The notes under the pieces are model-generated. The model saw only the letters and a list, made by a program, of their open reading frames with translations. It had not been told where the DNA came from and did no database searches. DNA of 64,000 nucleotides from Branchiostoma floridae (lineage: Eukaryota > Chordata > Leptocardii > Amphioxiformes > Branchiostomatidae). Below, in pieces: positions 35,331 to 47,120 of this stretch. Each line of letters opens with the position of its first letter. Positions within the stretch are counted from its first letter, which is position 1. Made by a program: the position numbers and the translations under genes. The stretch lies in NCBI RefSeq assembly GCF_000003815.2, contig NC_049992.1:19114589-19178588 (forward strand), read 5' to 3'.

Positions 35331-37216
35331 CAGTAGGTTTGCTCGATCGACCTGCCAGTAGCTGGGATAAATTTTAAATATAAGTATGCAAATATAATGA
35401 GCATGCAATCACACTCACACATACATACGCAAATTACGCACTCTTAGTCCATGCAATTAGGTGTATTGATTGGCAAGGAAAAAGGGAAAACTATACAACT
35501 GAAGACGTAAAACTACTGGTTACAATATAAATGATGCAATGTATAGAGCTAGAGGGATGGACCCTTTACAGTTCATATTTAGCTTGATTATACTTGTCAT
35601 GGCTAATCATCGGTTGTATTTTCAGCAATGCCATGCCCTTGTTGAGCATTCGTCAGCAATGTAATTCAAGCTATTCGTTTGTTACTGATAGCTCTAATTA
35701 CAAGTTTTAAATCCACATGGCCCTTATCAAACGATTCAAGTTCAGCTTGTGCTCGATACAATTCGATGTGTAAACGTTTGCGGTATAAACTCAGTAGTGA
35801 AGCAAAAACACGAAAGAAAGAACAATCAGAGACTACTGGCAACATATGTGGCATCACAACTTCCCGACATTTGGGATCACACATTGTATTACAAATTACA
35901 AGTTACAAATATCATATGGCAGGACCCTAGCGCAATATGAATAAGCAATTGAATCTATTGTTCGTGGACGAATGTAGTCAAACCGCAGTCACATGTACTT
36001 GTCGTAATATAAAGGTTGCAATGGGGACGGTTTTGGACAGTGCTCGAGAAAGGAGCATCTGTCGCAGTGGGGAAGATTCAAGCGTGCAGGTGACGTGTTG
36101 GAGAATCTTGCTGCGCGGGCCGGGGTCTCGGTCCATGCAAACGGTTCCAATTCCTTTTGAACGGCACTCAAGACGGCACATCGTCAGCGAACGCACGTTT
36201 TGATTAAATGGCATCTTTGATGCGACCCACTGGAAGATCACAGTTCTCCTCTTTGTTTGACGTGGGAGTGTGACAGTTGCAAGCGCCTCCGCAGTCACAT
36301 GTCTCCTCGCCATGAACAGTCGAATCACCAGTTCCTTGTCTGGAATGGGCGTTGTTCTGAAAATTGAAGGGAAAAAATGCATCTTTTGTAACTGACAATG
36401 AATTCGAATTATCTGACTTAAGCTTCGTAAGGCTAGTTTCAAAGGATGTGTGAAACTGAGCGGCTGAATTTCGACACAACAACGATCTGTTGAGGAACGT
36501 GGGCGCTGAGACATCGGGACCATTATTGTTATGAATACATAATCACAATCCCCTAGACGTTAAATGTGCTAATATGGTGAACTAAATGCCAATATCACGT
36601 AAAAAAAATTATCCAGTTTTAATTCTCTGACAATGCTTAGGTTGTCTTTAGGTACTAGTGTCATTGTTTATGATTCTGATGCGGAGACAATGATCCCATG
36701 AATTAGTGCGCAGTAAGTGAAGTGAAGTACTTGGTGAAAGTGAGCCGTTTTTAATGCGCGCTAATGGGGGGGGGGGGGGGCGTGAGGCACGCGCCAACAC
36801 CACGGGGTCCGCACTTCAGTACAGCCAAGGAAATTATCGTCATTTATCTGCTACGGGTTACTCTTACGTGAAAACTGACTGGGATGATAGTTTTACAACC
36901 TTTCCGAGCCAGAATCTGGGACAAACGCGGCGAGCCGCGCCAGTTCACAGCGGGGGCTTTCCCCAGAGATCGCTGGAATAGACGAAGACAACGTATCGAC
37001 TAGGTCGGTAGGTGAGTTGTGCACAAATAACGCTTTATATTGTCTAGTTGTTATGTATATGTATATTTCGCAATAAAAAGTGTGCTTAACTAAACACTTC
37101 TTGTGTCAGGTTTTCTTGTTTGCAACTTGGAATCTTTACCGATCGTATTGCCTTGGATTCTTCGCGGTGGCCAATGAAACTCCTCTACCAGCTAAACTCC
37201 GTCCCCAATCTTACCT

Positions 37217-37373
37217 AGTCTCCAATCAGACCCTACGGTGCCTTAGAAATAGAATCAAGGCTGGCAAGGGACTTAGTATAACGGCACCAGGTGCCCGTTT
37301 GACTCCCTTTGGCCGGCTATACTCCTTTGCCAGCTTTGATACTGTCTCTTTTGACTTTAGGCTTGGAGACTAA
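37217..37373. mobile_element. MITE family A copy in the left arm
   Basis: Ends TAGTCTCCAATCAGACCCTACGG and its inverse near 37373 (GGCTTGGAGACTA) frame a fold-back with the family's typical TTTGATACT and GGCCGGCTATACTCC motifs. The same family is nested at 21425 and 25910 and occurs at 43230, 43970, 48020 and 48872. Confidence 0.7.
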
Positions 37374-37922
37374 ATCTTACCCACGCTTGCGCTTGTCACT
37401 TTAGACGGACAGAAATCGGCGTATAAAAATGTAGACAGAACTTGAACTTCGCGGTGGCCAATGAAACTCCTCTTCCGACTAAACTTCTTCCCCAAGCTTG
37501 TGATATTATCTGAAACCACCATAAGATCGGCTTGGAAATTAGCGCTGTCTATCGTTCTGGCATGACAGGCGTGACGGCACGCACCAACACCAAGGTTTCC
37601 GCACTTCACTACTCTCTAAGCAGAGGTTTCTTAAACTTTTTTTAAGTCGTTTTTATGGGGCTCTCTATTTCGTATTGAGTATCTTGTTTTGATTAAAAAT
37701 CAATAGAGGTTTATGGTTAACAATTGTCAGTCATTCTAGTCAATTGTACATGTGTACAAAAATAAAGCTTGACTGATTGATTGAAAGGTATCAGTGCGGG
37801 ATGTGGTAATGAGGTATTTGACCCTGTGTCATAGAAACAAAAATTCATCCAACTATTGATGGGGATGAAAATGAAAGCCACGATTGAAGTATATAATGCC
37901 ACTCTCTAGTATAAAGATATTG

Positions 37923-38113
37923 TCAGGTGTGCGGAAAATACCTCTTTTGACGCTCAAATCCGTCCCCGCTGTCGACGTCACTGTTGATGGATTTGGAAGC
38001 CGTCGGTGTTGACTTGGATCGGACCGAGGTGGACTTGGGAGCCTTCGGTGTTGACTTGGAGGTGGTAGCGGTGGACGTTGAAGCAACCAAAGATGTTGCC
38101 GCCCCAACATTAC
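37923..38113 (-). CDS. Ser/Thr/Lys-rich terminal exon
   Basis: Read on the minus strand, an AATAG acceptor (38114-38115) opens a phase-1 frame encoding a low-complexity stretch (STATTSKSTPKAPKSTS and similar) that ends FPHT and a stop at 37923. A phase-0 frame through the same DNA is also open and proline/arginine-rich, so the frame is not certain. It may be the last exon of the minus-strand gene at 41022-41625. No domain is recognised. Confidence 0.3.
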
Positions 38114-38460
38114 CTATTGCGTATAATAGAACGGATTATTAGTCACTGTTAAAGCACAAAAGGTAATATATGATGTTGTATCTAATACCACGATATATAG
38201 CCAGACGACGTCGACCAATCAGAAGACCCGTTTTCATATTGGTTATGACGCCATAACACATGAAATCAAGGGGTGAGAAGACTGAAGAAATTATTAAGTA
38301 GACGGAAATGTTATGGCGTGAGCCTTTACTTTGGTCTCAAGGGGCATTCCACTCCAGAAGAGAGTGTTATAGTTCCTCAGAGAATAAATTATTTACCTTG
38401 AATCAAATTTGTTTGGTCAAATTTACCACTACTTGAAGCTTTTTAAAGGGGGGACATTGT

Positions 38461-38720
38461 ACGAGGGGCGTGCAATAAGTAATGGTCCTGACCCACTTCC
38501 AGTTGTCTGATCTAAATGAAATTTTGTATGTGTAATAATACAGGTAATGTTTTAGGATGACTTTTTGAGTAGATTGTGTACAAACGTCATCACAACTGCC
38601 GGCCAACACGTTTCCATAATTAATTGTGGTTCATTCTTTAGTAATTTGCCCATGTACAAAAGTAGCTATTTTAGATAAAAGAATGGTCCATAAAAAGTGA
38701 TCAACAGTCTGTATTCAAGG
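38461..38720 (+). mobile_element. Mariner-like element, 5' end fragment
   Basis: CGAGGGGCGTGCAATAAGTA follows a TA dinucleotide, the typical start of a mariner-type terminal repeat. The matching right end is not seen, so this is a decayed fragment of uncertain 3' limit. Confidence 0.5.
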
Positions 38721-40290
38721 GGTCGCAAGGCTTCAAACATTTGGTGTACCTTCCTAAATGTCACTTTGCCACTTTCGTTAGCTTAGGGACCCTACCCTTA
38801 CTGGGTCTTACTGGCCTTTATTGTGAAATTGTGTCCGACGTCGGTCACAAAACCTGTTTTGGCGACGCCATTTTACGTTGGTCTTCTGTTAACATCTTAT
38901 ACTTTAGTGCCCATATTTCCCTATCACCTGGACGGCAATATAACCCCTTATCCGGTATGACAGATAAAACCGTGTCCTGTATTAACCACGCAGCCTCTTT
39001 ATACATAGATACGTAGATAAGATCTACACAACAGGGGTGAGGACCAGGACCACTTGCGGCTATCAGGAGGATGACCTTTTTAAGGGTCAATAGCTTTGCA
39101 CAGCTTGCGTTTCCTCAAGGGCTTGCCTTATGAAAAATCACTTAGCTTCTTCTCAGTCATCTATGTATGGGTATCTGTCTCTGTACCTGTAAAGTCTTTA
39201 AGGTTTGTTCACAGTTATGCCCATATTCAAGTCCATATATATGAGTTACATATTTGTAAGAGGGGAAAGGTCCCCAATTTGCTATTAGGAATTGCTACCG
39301 AGAGTCTACAAAAATGTATGATGGAGGAAAAAGGAGTGTAGACACGGCCCATCTCCCGCACACATATAGACTGCATGCTTGCTGGAGAGCCACAGACACG
39401 TGTCCGCTCTCTGCCATGACACATGACTCACACAGTCACAAAACTGATTTCTCACCACTCCCCTACTAGCAAGCCCGTCCCTACTATGTACCAGACGCAC
39501 TATGTATCCAATTCCATAAGCATCACAAGTGATATTCTATAAACTGAAAAAACAACTTTTTCCCTTAAACATCAAAGGTTATCAAATATGCATGGATATT
39601 GGTGCGAACCAACTTACTAGTCAAAGGGGGTATTTTACATCCGTCTCTCCAAATGTAACACTTACACGGTGATTTAGACACAGTTCTCTATACAATCATT
39701 ATGTAAATGAACAGTGACAGGCGATTTGAAAACAGTTACCTCGCCCTAACGAAAACAACACATCAAAACTAGAAAAAAAGTGATGTAAAACAATTTGGTA
39801 ATTTCGCCCTTCCTACATATATACATTTTTTTTCTTCTATTTTTGTCTTGCTTGCGTACGACTTATTTTGTCAGATAACAAGTCTTCGAATTCACAACGG
39901 TGGATCAAAGTTTAAAAACAACGTTTTTCCCGCACAAGTTTAAATGTACCCTAAGGGTGAGGGGTCAATGTTCCTAGTAAGCACAGTCTAACTGACCGAT
40001 GAGCGATGAATGACTTTTAATCATGCTCTTTTTCCTTGATTCTACAATATTCTAATCACTCAGATGTCGGATCGAAAGTTATGTCCCTTGCCAGCGGCAG
40101 CAGATGACAAAGAAAGGCTAGGGTAGGCAGCTGTTTTATGCTAGGGTATGTCATCTGATGTAGCCTGAGTTAATTTATCGGGGTGAATTATCTGTCCGTA
40201 TTTTGGCCTGGCAAGCTGAATGGCACCCTCTGTTTGAACGCCTGTGGTGTAGCCATATCAGCAGGATCATCGATCCCAGAAATAGTTACT
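38721..40290. other. Spacer inside the inverted-repeat block
   Basis: AT-rich DNA without a convincing gene. Open frames of 60-90 codons near 38741-39500 overlap each other on both strands and have no protein-like features. Confidence 0.5.
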
Positions 40291-40291
40291 C

Positions 40292-40452
40292 TCAAAGCAG
40301 AGGTTAGGTTCCGGCTGTTTTGTTTTTGTAGTCGTTTTTATTGGGGTTGTTAGGTTTTGACAAAGAAGATACCATACAAAATAGAAAGCCCGATAAAAAA
40401 GACTAAAAAAAACGTTTAAAAAACAGTCGGAGCCTAACCTCTGCTTGGAGGG
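40292..40452. mobile_element. MITE family B (fold-back)
   Basis: Left end CAAAGCAGAGGTTAGGTTCCGGCTGTTTT and right end with AAAACAGTCGGAGCCTAACC then TCTGCTTGGAG form a hairpin of about 160 bp around 'agaaagcccgataaaaa'. Partial copies of the family lie near 37610, 41942, 46047, 46560 and 47915. Confidence 0.75.
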
Positions 40453-41021
40453 CAAGAAATGGCTACGCTTGAGTATTCTTCAAGCAGATGTTCGGCCCCA
40501 TCTGTTTTTGACTAGCCTGGATTCCTGTACACCCCAACTCCTGAGCTCTAGGGCCAACATGCCCACACGGAAATTCTACAGCCGGCCCCGAGCTACACCC
40601 TCATACTGAAGTCGGGCCTGGGTCTGGTATCCAGGCTGTTTTTTGAGTGTTTAGGCGTTTTGTCGAGCTTTCCATTTTGTTAAGTTTTCTTTATGTCCAA
40701 TCAAATATTTTTGAGATCGGGCTGGGGTGTGGTATATCCAGGCTAATTTTTTAGGGGTAGCGAGTGTAAGGAGCCCCGGTAGAATACGGATGGTACCCAG
40801 GCTATTCTGCGCCGTCTTTAATGGCTCAATTTACGAAATATTGATATAGATGCGTTTAATGCATGTAATGCGTTTTAATACAACATGACTTACATGATAT
40901 TGCTAAGGTTGCCTTTAATGGTTCATATATAGCAGCTCACCTTCACGACGATCGTGAGCTCCAGTGTTTTTCCTTTTCGCGGGTGTATCTTGCTGAATGG
41001 TCCAAACGCGTCCAGATCATA

Positions 41022-41625
41022 TTACTTGTCACAAAACTGATCAGCCGTCACACATCCACGAAACTTGTGGCAGAAAAGGTTCTCATCCACATGGGATCTC
41101 TTGACTTTGACGAAGTACACGTCCGCATCCTGGTCATGATGGCGTTTTCCAGCCTGTGAAAATAACACTTCGTCAATATCTACTCCAGAGGTTAACTGGA
41201 GTTCACCAACTAACTCTACGTAATAGAACCCATCGTAAGGATGGCTTTTTCTACAGAATAATTTTACATCACATACAGAAAGACATTCTTACAACAAATA
41301 CATACAAGTAATTACGAAGCACGATTTGAAAAAAAAAAATAGCTTAAAAACGCATACTTACTTGTATTGCGACTGTATCGTCTTTGGTCCACTTGTCTAC
41401 TTGCACAACAACTATACGATAGTCAATGACAATGCCAGCAATGTTAGCGTAAACCTCGCCATCTTCAACTTCAAACCACCAATGTTGATCTGTGCAGTTG
41501 TGTAGGCGCGGCTTCGCCATCGAAGTTGGTGCACCCTGACCAAAGGGTATGAAACTTCGAACGAAAACTGTCTGGTATGTATTGACGAGCACTAGGCAGC
41601 ACGCATCTGGATATGCGGACCGCAA
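41022..41625 (-). CDS. Uncharacterised minus-strand gene, two exons seen
   Basis: An exon ending at 41362 with a GTAAGT donor joins in phase 0 to 41153-41022, which has a TTCACAG acceptor. The upstream exon stays open to about 41655; its true 5' boundary, probably an acceptor near 41600-41640, is uncertain. The product contains HNCTDQHWWFEVEDGEVYANI, a beta-rich VIDYRIVVVQVDKWTKDD, then HHDQDADVYFVKVKRSHVDE and CHKFRGCVTADQFCDK. Codon usage and frame retention across the intron look real. The same frame stays open past the TAA to a GTGAGC at about 40935, so the 3' end could be longer or alternatively spliced. Family not recognised. Confidence 0.5.
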
Positions 41626-42291
41626 ACGCAGCTCCGCTTGCAGTGAGTCATGGCCTTATCTCTCCCATCGGTCCGTCGGGTCCTTGTGTACCGGCTGGTG
41701 ATATCATTGTGCCAGACTGCATTGTGCGGAGACACGGCTAATTAACACGAGGGCGATATCCGTCATACACGAGTTTCCGAGAAGCTGTTATTACTACAGC
41801 GACATTCTATAAGGCTATAAATCCTTTATCGGTTCTTTTTGTTCTTTTGTTGTAAAAAAAAAACCCTTTCCGCTCTTCACTCGCGGAAAACTAGCCAAAA
41901 AGAACTGCCCTGTACGGCAGACATGATAATTTGCATCAAAGAATACTCTCCAAGCAGAGATTAGGCTTCGGTTGTTTTTTGATGTCTTTGCTACTTGAAG
42001 GTATTGCTATTTCTTGTCCTTGTCTGAGATGACTCAGTTAGGAGTGGGACTACCTCCATTTTGTACATCAAGTCCGGATTTTTTCCCACTGTCTTCAAGT
42101 TAAGTGACATCCACTGCACTGTTTTCATTTTGGTGATAGAACTCTAGTGGCGGATAGTATTTCGAAAACCCCCAAGTTCAAATGCTAATAAATGGGCTTC
42201 TGTGTTGTTTCACATGTTAAAATACGGAAATAATGAAATGTTTTTCTTCGAGTTTTTGCTACTATCAGCAGGTAATTACGTGCAAGCTGGC

Positions 42292-42445
42292 CAAGCCTGG
42301 ATGCCGGATAGGGCCGGGGCCTATACAGACTAGTTCCTCGGCTCTAATACCAAAATGTCCCCACGGTATTCTACAAGAGGCCCCTTCATTTACCGTGCAC
42401 GATATACATTATTGTGTGCGGGCGGGGTCTGGCATCCAGGCTCCG
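42292..42445. mobile_element. MITE family E (GCCTGGATNCC fold-back)
   Basis: Inverted ends AGCCTGGATGCCGGATAGGGCC and GGGTCTGGCATCCAGGCT frame about 150 bp. Related pieces with TCTGGTATCCAGGCT lie at 40510-40640 and 43390-43525. Confidence 0.6.
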
Positions 42446-42947
42446 TGAAATCGGCCGGCGCCACGGAGTCATGTGTCATGTGTAGTGACTCAGTCCGCCT
42501 TCCCATCACGCAGGCGAGTTGATTTTGACAGCCCGAGATTCATTAGATTGATTCACGCGCGATGTATTTTCTGTCGTTCTACCTATTTGTGTTTGCTAGT
42601 GCTCTTATCAAGCTAAGTCAAAGAACATAATCACGTCACTGCAAACGGGGTGAACGTTACAACTTTCCTCCCAGTACCACCGTCTGCGTCGTTCTACACT
42701 TCACTTCAGGAGGCCATCATGACCCGCCGGATTATCCGAACACAGGACTACCCCGTGGACTTTTCTTGTACGGAGCCGGAGATAAGCGCATTGTCGTAGC
42801 ATTCTACACTGTTTACGATCTCACACGGACCATCATTCACCTAATGGACATGTTTTGGGAGTTGTTGCTGTCTGCCTGGCGTTTATCTTCCGTTGTACTG
42901 TCATACTTTTCTACTTGATTCTACCAGTTGAAGTTCCCCTTGCCACC

Positions 42948-43121
42948 ATGCTAAAACTTCAAGCACAAGAAGGGCCGCTCATGATCGATGTATTTCCAAC
43001 CAGGAGACGGGCGTTTCAAATCAAGGCTACTGAACTAGACTCGACAAAATTTATGAAAAAAATATCGGATGTCACAGGAATGCCGAAGACTTCGTTCAAA
43101 ATATTCACGGCCGGCAAAAAG
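42948..43121 (+). CDS. First exon of a ubiquitin-like domain protein
   Basis: A strong Kozak start (GCCACCATG) at 42948 opens 58 codons ending in phase 0 at AAG|GTACGT. The residues follow the ubiquitin-like beta-grasp pattern: MLKLQAQEGPLMIDVFP as the first hairpin, then a helix FMKKISDVTGMPKTSFKI and FTAGKK at the place of ubiquitin's IFAGK. A possible next exon is the 41-nt segment after TTTTCAG at about 46227 (ending GTAAGT), but its product does not look ubiquitin-like. The rest of the gene is not found, so this may be a truncated copy. Confidence 0.55.
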
Positions 43122-45563
43122 GTACGTTTGCTGTTTACTGTTAATTTTCGTTGTAATGTGAATGAAATATAATTCGAGAAGATGGAGTGAGAAAACCCTA
43201 ATTTGGATGTGTGATATTTCGATATATATACGATGACATAAGGTAGCATCAAAACTGGCCAAGGAGTTAAGTCTGCCAAGGGGTGTACCTGCGTGGCAAA
43301 TGCACGCCCTTTTTGCAGGCTAAACTCACTGGTCAGTTTTGATACTATATTATGCCACCGTAGGATCTGCTTGGAGATTACGATATTACTGAGATCAGGT
43401 GAGGGTCTGGTATCCAGGCTAGCCGTGTTATATAGCTCCCGAGTTGTCTTCTGTCCTCAACAGTATTTATCTAAGCACAAAGAGGGCAATTAATACGCAA
43501 TAATAAGGGTGGATGCCAGGCTATGGTTTCTTGAGAAACAAATGAGAAAATGGTTTGTCCCACTCCGAGAGTTGGCACACTAGCCGCGCGCTGAGCTTTT
43601 CAGCCCTCGTCTAATGGACGGGCGATACCAGACCGGCGGGGGGTTACCGCAGGGGGTTAAGATTTTCTGATGGGGCATGTTGGCCCTGGAGCCAAGAAGC
43701 AGGCCTGTGTAGGCCCTGGAAACAGTCTGGCATCCATCCGAAAGAAATTGTGAGTTGATAGATGAATAATTCAGTGGGAAAATACATGTATAATGAACAC
43801 AATAGTGTCATTCCCGATCATTGAATGTCCAAGGGGGACAGAAATAGGGTTTGAACTGAGTTATTTCCTGGCGAAGTGGTTCAATCCCTATGTTCCGAAA
43901 TCCCAGGAAACTCAATGTGAATGGTTCCTGTATTAAATGCATGTTCCAACACAACAAGGCAGCGGGGAGGTATAGCGATGGTTGGCAAATGCACACCCTT
44001 TGGCCGGCTATACTTCCTGGCCAGTTTTGCACCGTAGGATCTGCTTGGAGATAACCATTTACATTGGGTTTCCTGGGACTTCGTATAAACACGGGGACTT
44101 CCCTTCGGAACATAAGGCGGTCAAATTCAGGATGTGACTCACTACGCAAGGTTGTGCCTTCTCAAAACTCTGTTTTTAAACTATTTGCGCATGCAACAGT
44201 GTGAATAAAATAAATGTTATTTCAATGGCATGATTTAAAATATTTTTACTTAGTATTAGTATTATTAAAATCAAACTATACTTCAAACTACGAACAAAAT
44301 CTTCATTCTAAAATTCTGAGTTTTCTCATGACAGATTTTTGAATACATTATCGGTGTCAACTTACAGATTTTCGTGCCCCGGGTATTCTAAGTATGCACA
44401 TAACGAATAAATGAGATTCGTTGTATGCAGAATTCCGGCACCCCTTTATTGTGTTTTATTTTATTTATTCATTCAAGGTATTATTGTGTTAGATTTTACA
44501 CAAATCTAAAAATTTGGTTACGATTATCGGGAAACGAAAGAACGCTTTCAGAAGACACATAATACTTTTGAACGTTGGATTTCTGTAGACTAGTCTGTGT
44601 AACGCAAACTCCGCTATCCGGAGCTTGTAGCCTCCTCCGCGCGGCAATGTACGACGGGCCTGAGAAGGGCGATTAAATCAGGCTAACCGCAGACTTGCAG
44701 CGGCTCCCAAAATAGATGCCACGGGGGTCCTTTCTCTATAGACTACTAGTATTGTGTTGTGACTACCTCCTTGTTTTTTCAATCAAACTTTTAAAGTGAA
44801 TCTTATTTCGGGCCTCAATTTGAGGCTGCACAGTCAAATCCAGTAGGATTGAGTCGCACGACCCTCTCTTCCAAGAAAGTCTTTGTAAAGCAAACTCCGC
44901 CGTCTGTGGGTATAACGGGCATTGGCATGCAGGTTGGGCGTCGCGAATATTTAGGAACACTGCATATTTTGGCGTGAAGGACATCGCTCTACTATGAAAC
45001 TCGGTTTTCCACGAACCCATAGGCCCTCTCCCTTAGTACATCAAATCGCAGAACAAAGGACAACACCTCATTGATATTTGTCGCACAACAATAACAGACT
45101 AATTACGGCTGCACGTCTGGGGCTGTCTGAGTCTACTAACATATAAGTGACAGGACGATTATCATAACAGCTTGCGTACAATCGGAAACGTATTGAATGG
45201 ACACGCACTAGTTCTAGTAGTTGTCGTCGCAAGGTCTCATGACGTTTGCGACACGTCCTGCGTCTACTTATTTGCCGCACAGCTTGGAATGGTTAGGGCG
45301 TCTCCACGAAAAAATGCAAAATTTGACATTCGTAAGCCTATTTTTGAAATTGAATATGCCATATCTAACTTAAGTAAGCTTACTAAAATGCAGTTTCATG
45401 TCACGAAATTCATCTTGCTTTGGACGGAGCGGGGGAATTTTTCCCGTCCCAGCAAGTAAATTTCCGTTCCTCCTGGGACGGAGGGACGGGTCCTGGAGAC
45501 AGCCCTGCGCCACCCTGTCTTATTCCCTCTCGCAGCGGAATTCCAAAAGAAACAGGGAGTCAA
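43122..45563. other. Spacer with MITE fragments
   Basis: It contains partial family A MITEs (about 43230-43380 and 43970-44055) and family E pieces (43390-43525). The remainder (44056-45563) has no convincing gene; frames of 60-110 codons are not protein-like. Two similar 'gcaaactccgc' segments at 44605 and 44887 may be ends of another decayed fold-back. Confidence 0.5.
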
Positions 45564-45731
45564 CTAGCCTCCATAGCAGGCTCTCTATGGCCTTTTTTGG
45601 CACTTTTGCTTTTGTACTGGGTCGCTGATTGCTGGCCTCTCTGATAGCCGGCCATTTTTTTTTTAAGTACAAAAAGAAATGGCCAGCAAAAATGCCAAAA
45701 AAGGCCATAGAGAGACTGCTATGGAGGCTAG
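45564..45731. mobile_element. MITE family D with AGTCAA target duplication
   Basis: Ends CTAGCCTCCATAGCAGGCTC and GACTGCTATGGAGGCTAG, inner TCTCTATGGCC and GGCCATAGAGA, flanked by AGTCAA on both sides (45558-45563, 45732-45737). It is a 168-bp fold-back without coding capacity. Confidence 0.82.
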
Positions 45732-47047
45732 AGTCAACATCCTACCTATTTTTCCAACAGTGACTGACCAAACCGTGATGAGGGATGCTTCACAAATAGT
45801 TTGACCAAAAACTGATCGAAAGTAACCAGTCAGTAATAAGTTAGTACCAATAAACAACGAGTAGCGCCTGTCTTTGTTTAGAAACGAACGCAGTAGATCT
45901 AATCCTTCGGCTTGACATAATTTATCATAGAGAACACGCCGCAGAGCCCAACTTATTCTGACGGTGCTGGGGCATTCCAGAACGACCTACAGTGCCCCCG
46001 TAGCAGATCGATAATTGACGATAATTTCCTTTGTTGCAGTGAAGTGTACTCTCCAAGTAGAGGTTAGACTTGTATTGTCACAACACAGTAAAACATAGAA
46101 AGCCCGATAGAAACGACTAAAAAATCATTAAAAAAAAACAGCCGGTTTTGGGGTGATGTTAAGGCTAATTTTTCTCACTATCTTCTCCTATTCCCATAGT
46201 TTTGCCACACGTTTACCGGGTTTTCAGGTGCATCTAGGCGGGATAGCACTAGTGTCGAGGTTGGCACCGTAAGTTTCCCCGGATATTTACCGGCGTGTAC
46301 ACGGCATCCCGTCCTGTCTGTATGTACACTGTCCCCGTGGAGACCCGGGTTGGGCTACCGCAGAACCACAGGGGACCGCAGGAGCTAACCACATCGTGAA
46401 ATCCTCATTACTACAGCCCGCACTGACACCTCCCAATCAGTCAATTATTCAGGCTTTATTTTTGTACACATGACGTACAATTGACTAGACTGACTGACTG
46501 ACTGACTGACAATTGTTAACCATTAACCCGTATTGATTTTTAATCAATACAAGACGCATTACAAAATAGAAAGCCCCATAACAACGACTAAAAAACTTAA
46601 AACAAGAAATCTTTTTAAAAAAGCTGTGCCTTGCCGCGTGGTAGGAATATCGTCAGGAAAAGGTAGGTCGGCACTTCAAGCCCGGCAAGGCAAAATGCTG
46701 TGCCTTGGCGTGCAGTAAGGAGAATTTTGAGCAAAAATACCGCAGAATTATGGTTAGAAAACCCAAGGAGCTTTTATCCTTGGAAAACCCCACATTTTAT
46801 TATTTCAGGGGTCCCTGGTCCAATTTAAAAGAAATAATAAGTGTACCGTCCAAAATAAGAACGTAGCGGGTGGATTCTGCGGCTGAAAAAAATAAACGTA
46901 ACTGTTACCTAAACATGCACTCTTGAAAATGCAGACCAAAAAGTCCCAAAGGTGGGTTTTCATGGTTCTGGTCGCATGACGAAAATATTCTTATATCAAA
47001 TGGATGTTATAAAAAGGTAAAAGGACAATTGAAAAAAAAAAAAAAAA

Positions 47048-47120
47048 CTTTCACTAGGCGGGTTCGAACCGGGGTCGGCAGTGTGGCGACTAATCACGCT
47101 AACCACTATGCCATGCTAAC
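47048..47120 (-). ncRNA. tRNA-like pol III sequence
   Basis: Read on the minus strand, TGGCATAGTGG matches the tRNA box A consensus, GGTTCGAACCC matches box B about 45 bp later, and a T-run terminator follows. The T stem and acceptor stem do not pair properly, so it is not a functional tRNA. It is more likely a SINE head or tRNA pseudogene. Confidence 0.5.

Larger units (their letters stand above)
34863..37790 (+). repeat. Left arm of the inverted repeat
   Basis: Matches the right arm in inverse order: 34865-34950 with 51155-51242, the palindrome cluster 35090-35330 with 50690-51020, 36000-36350 with 49690-50040, 36650-36990 with 48280-48617, 37040-37130 with 48150-48240, and 37600-37780 with 46450-46600. 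Several open frames cross the arm (for example 181 codons at 36523-35978, minus), but none is preserved in the other arm. I treat it as non-coding. Confidence 0.82.

Noticed and set aside
35978-36523. 181-codon minus-strand frame in the left arm
   Set aside because: The inverse copy in the right arm (about 49690-50040) does not keep the frame, so it is unlikely to code.
36754-36981. 75-codon glycine-rich frame in the left arm
   Set aside because: It starts in a long G-run and the frame depends on the run length, which differs between copies; treated as repeat sequence.
46227-46267. 41-nt second exon of the ubiquitin-like gene
   Set aside because: The splice sites look good, but the encoded residues do not continue the beta-grasp fold; recorded only as a possibility.
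47048-47120. Functional tRNA gene on the minus strand
   Set aside because: Boxes A and B and a terminator are present, but the T stem and acceptor stem do not pair; kept only as a tRNA-like or SINE sequence.
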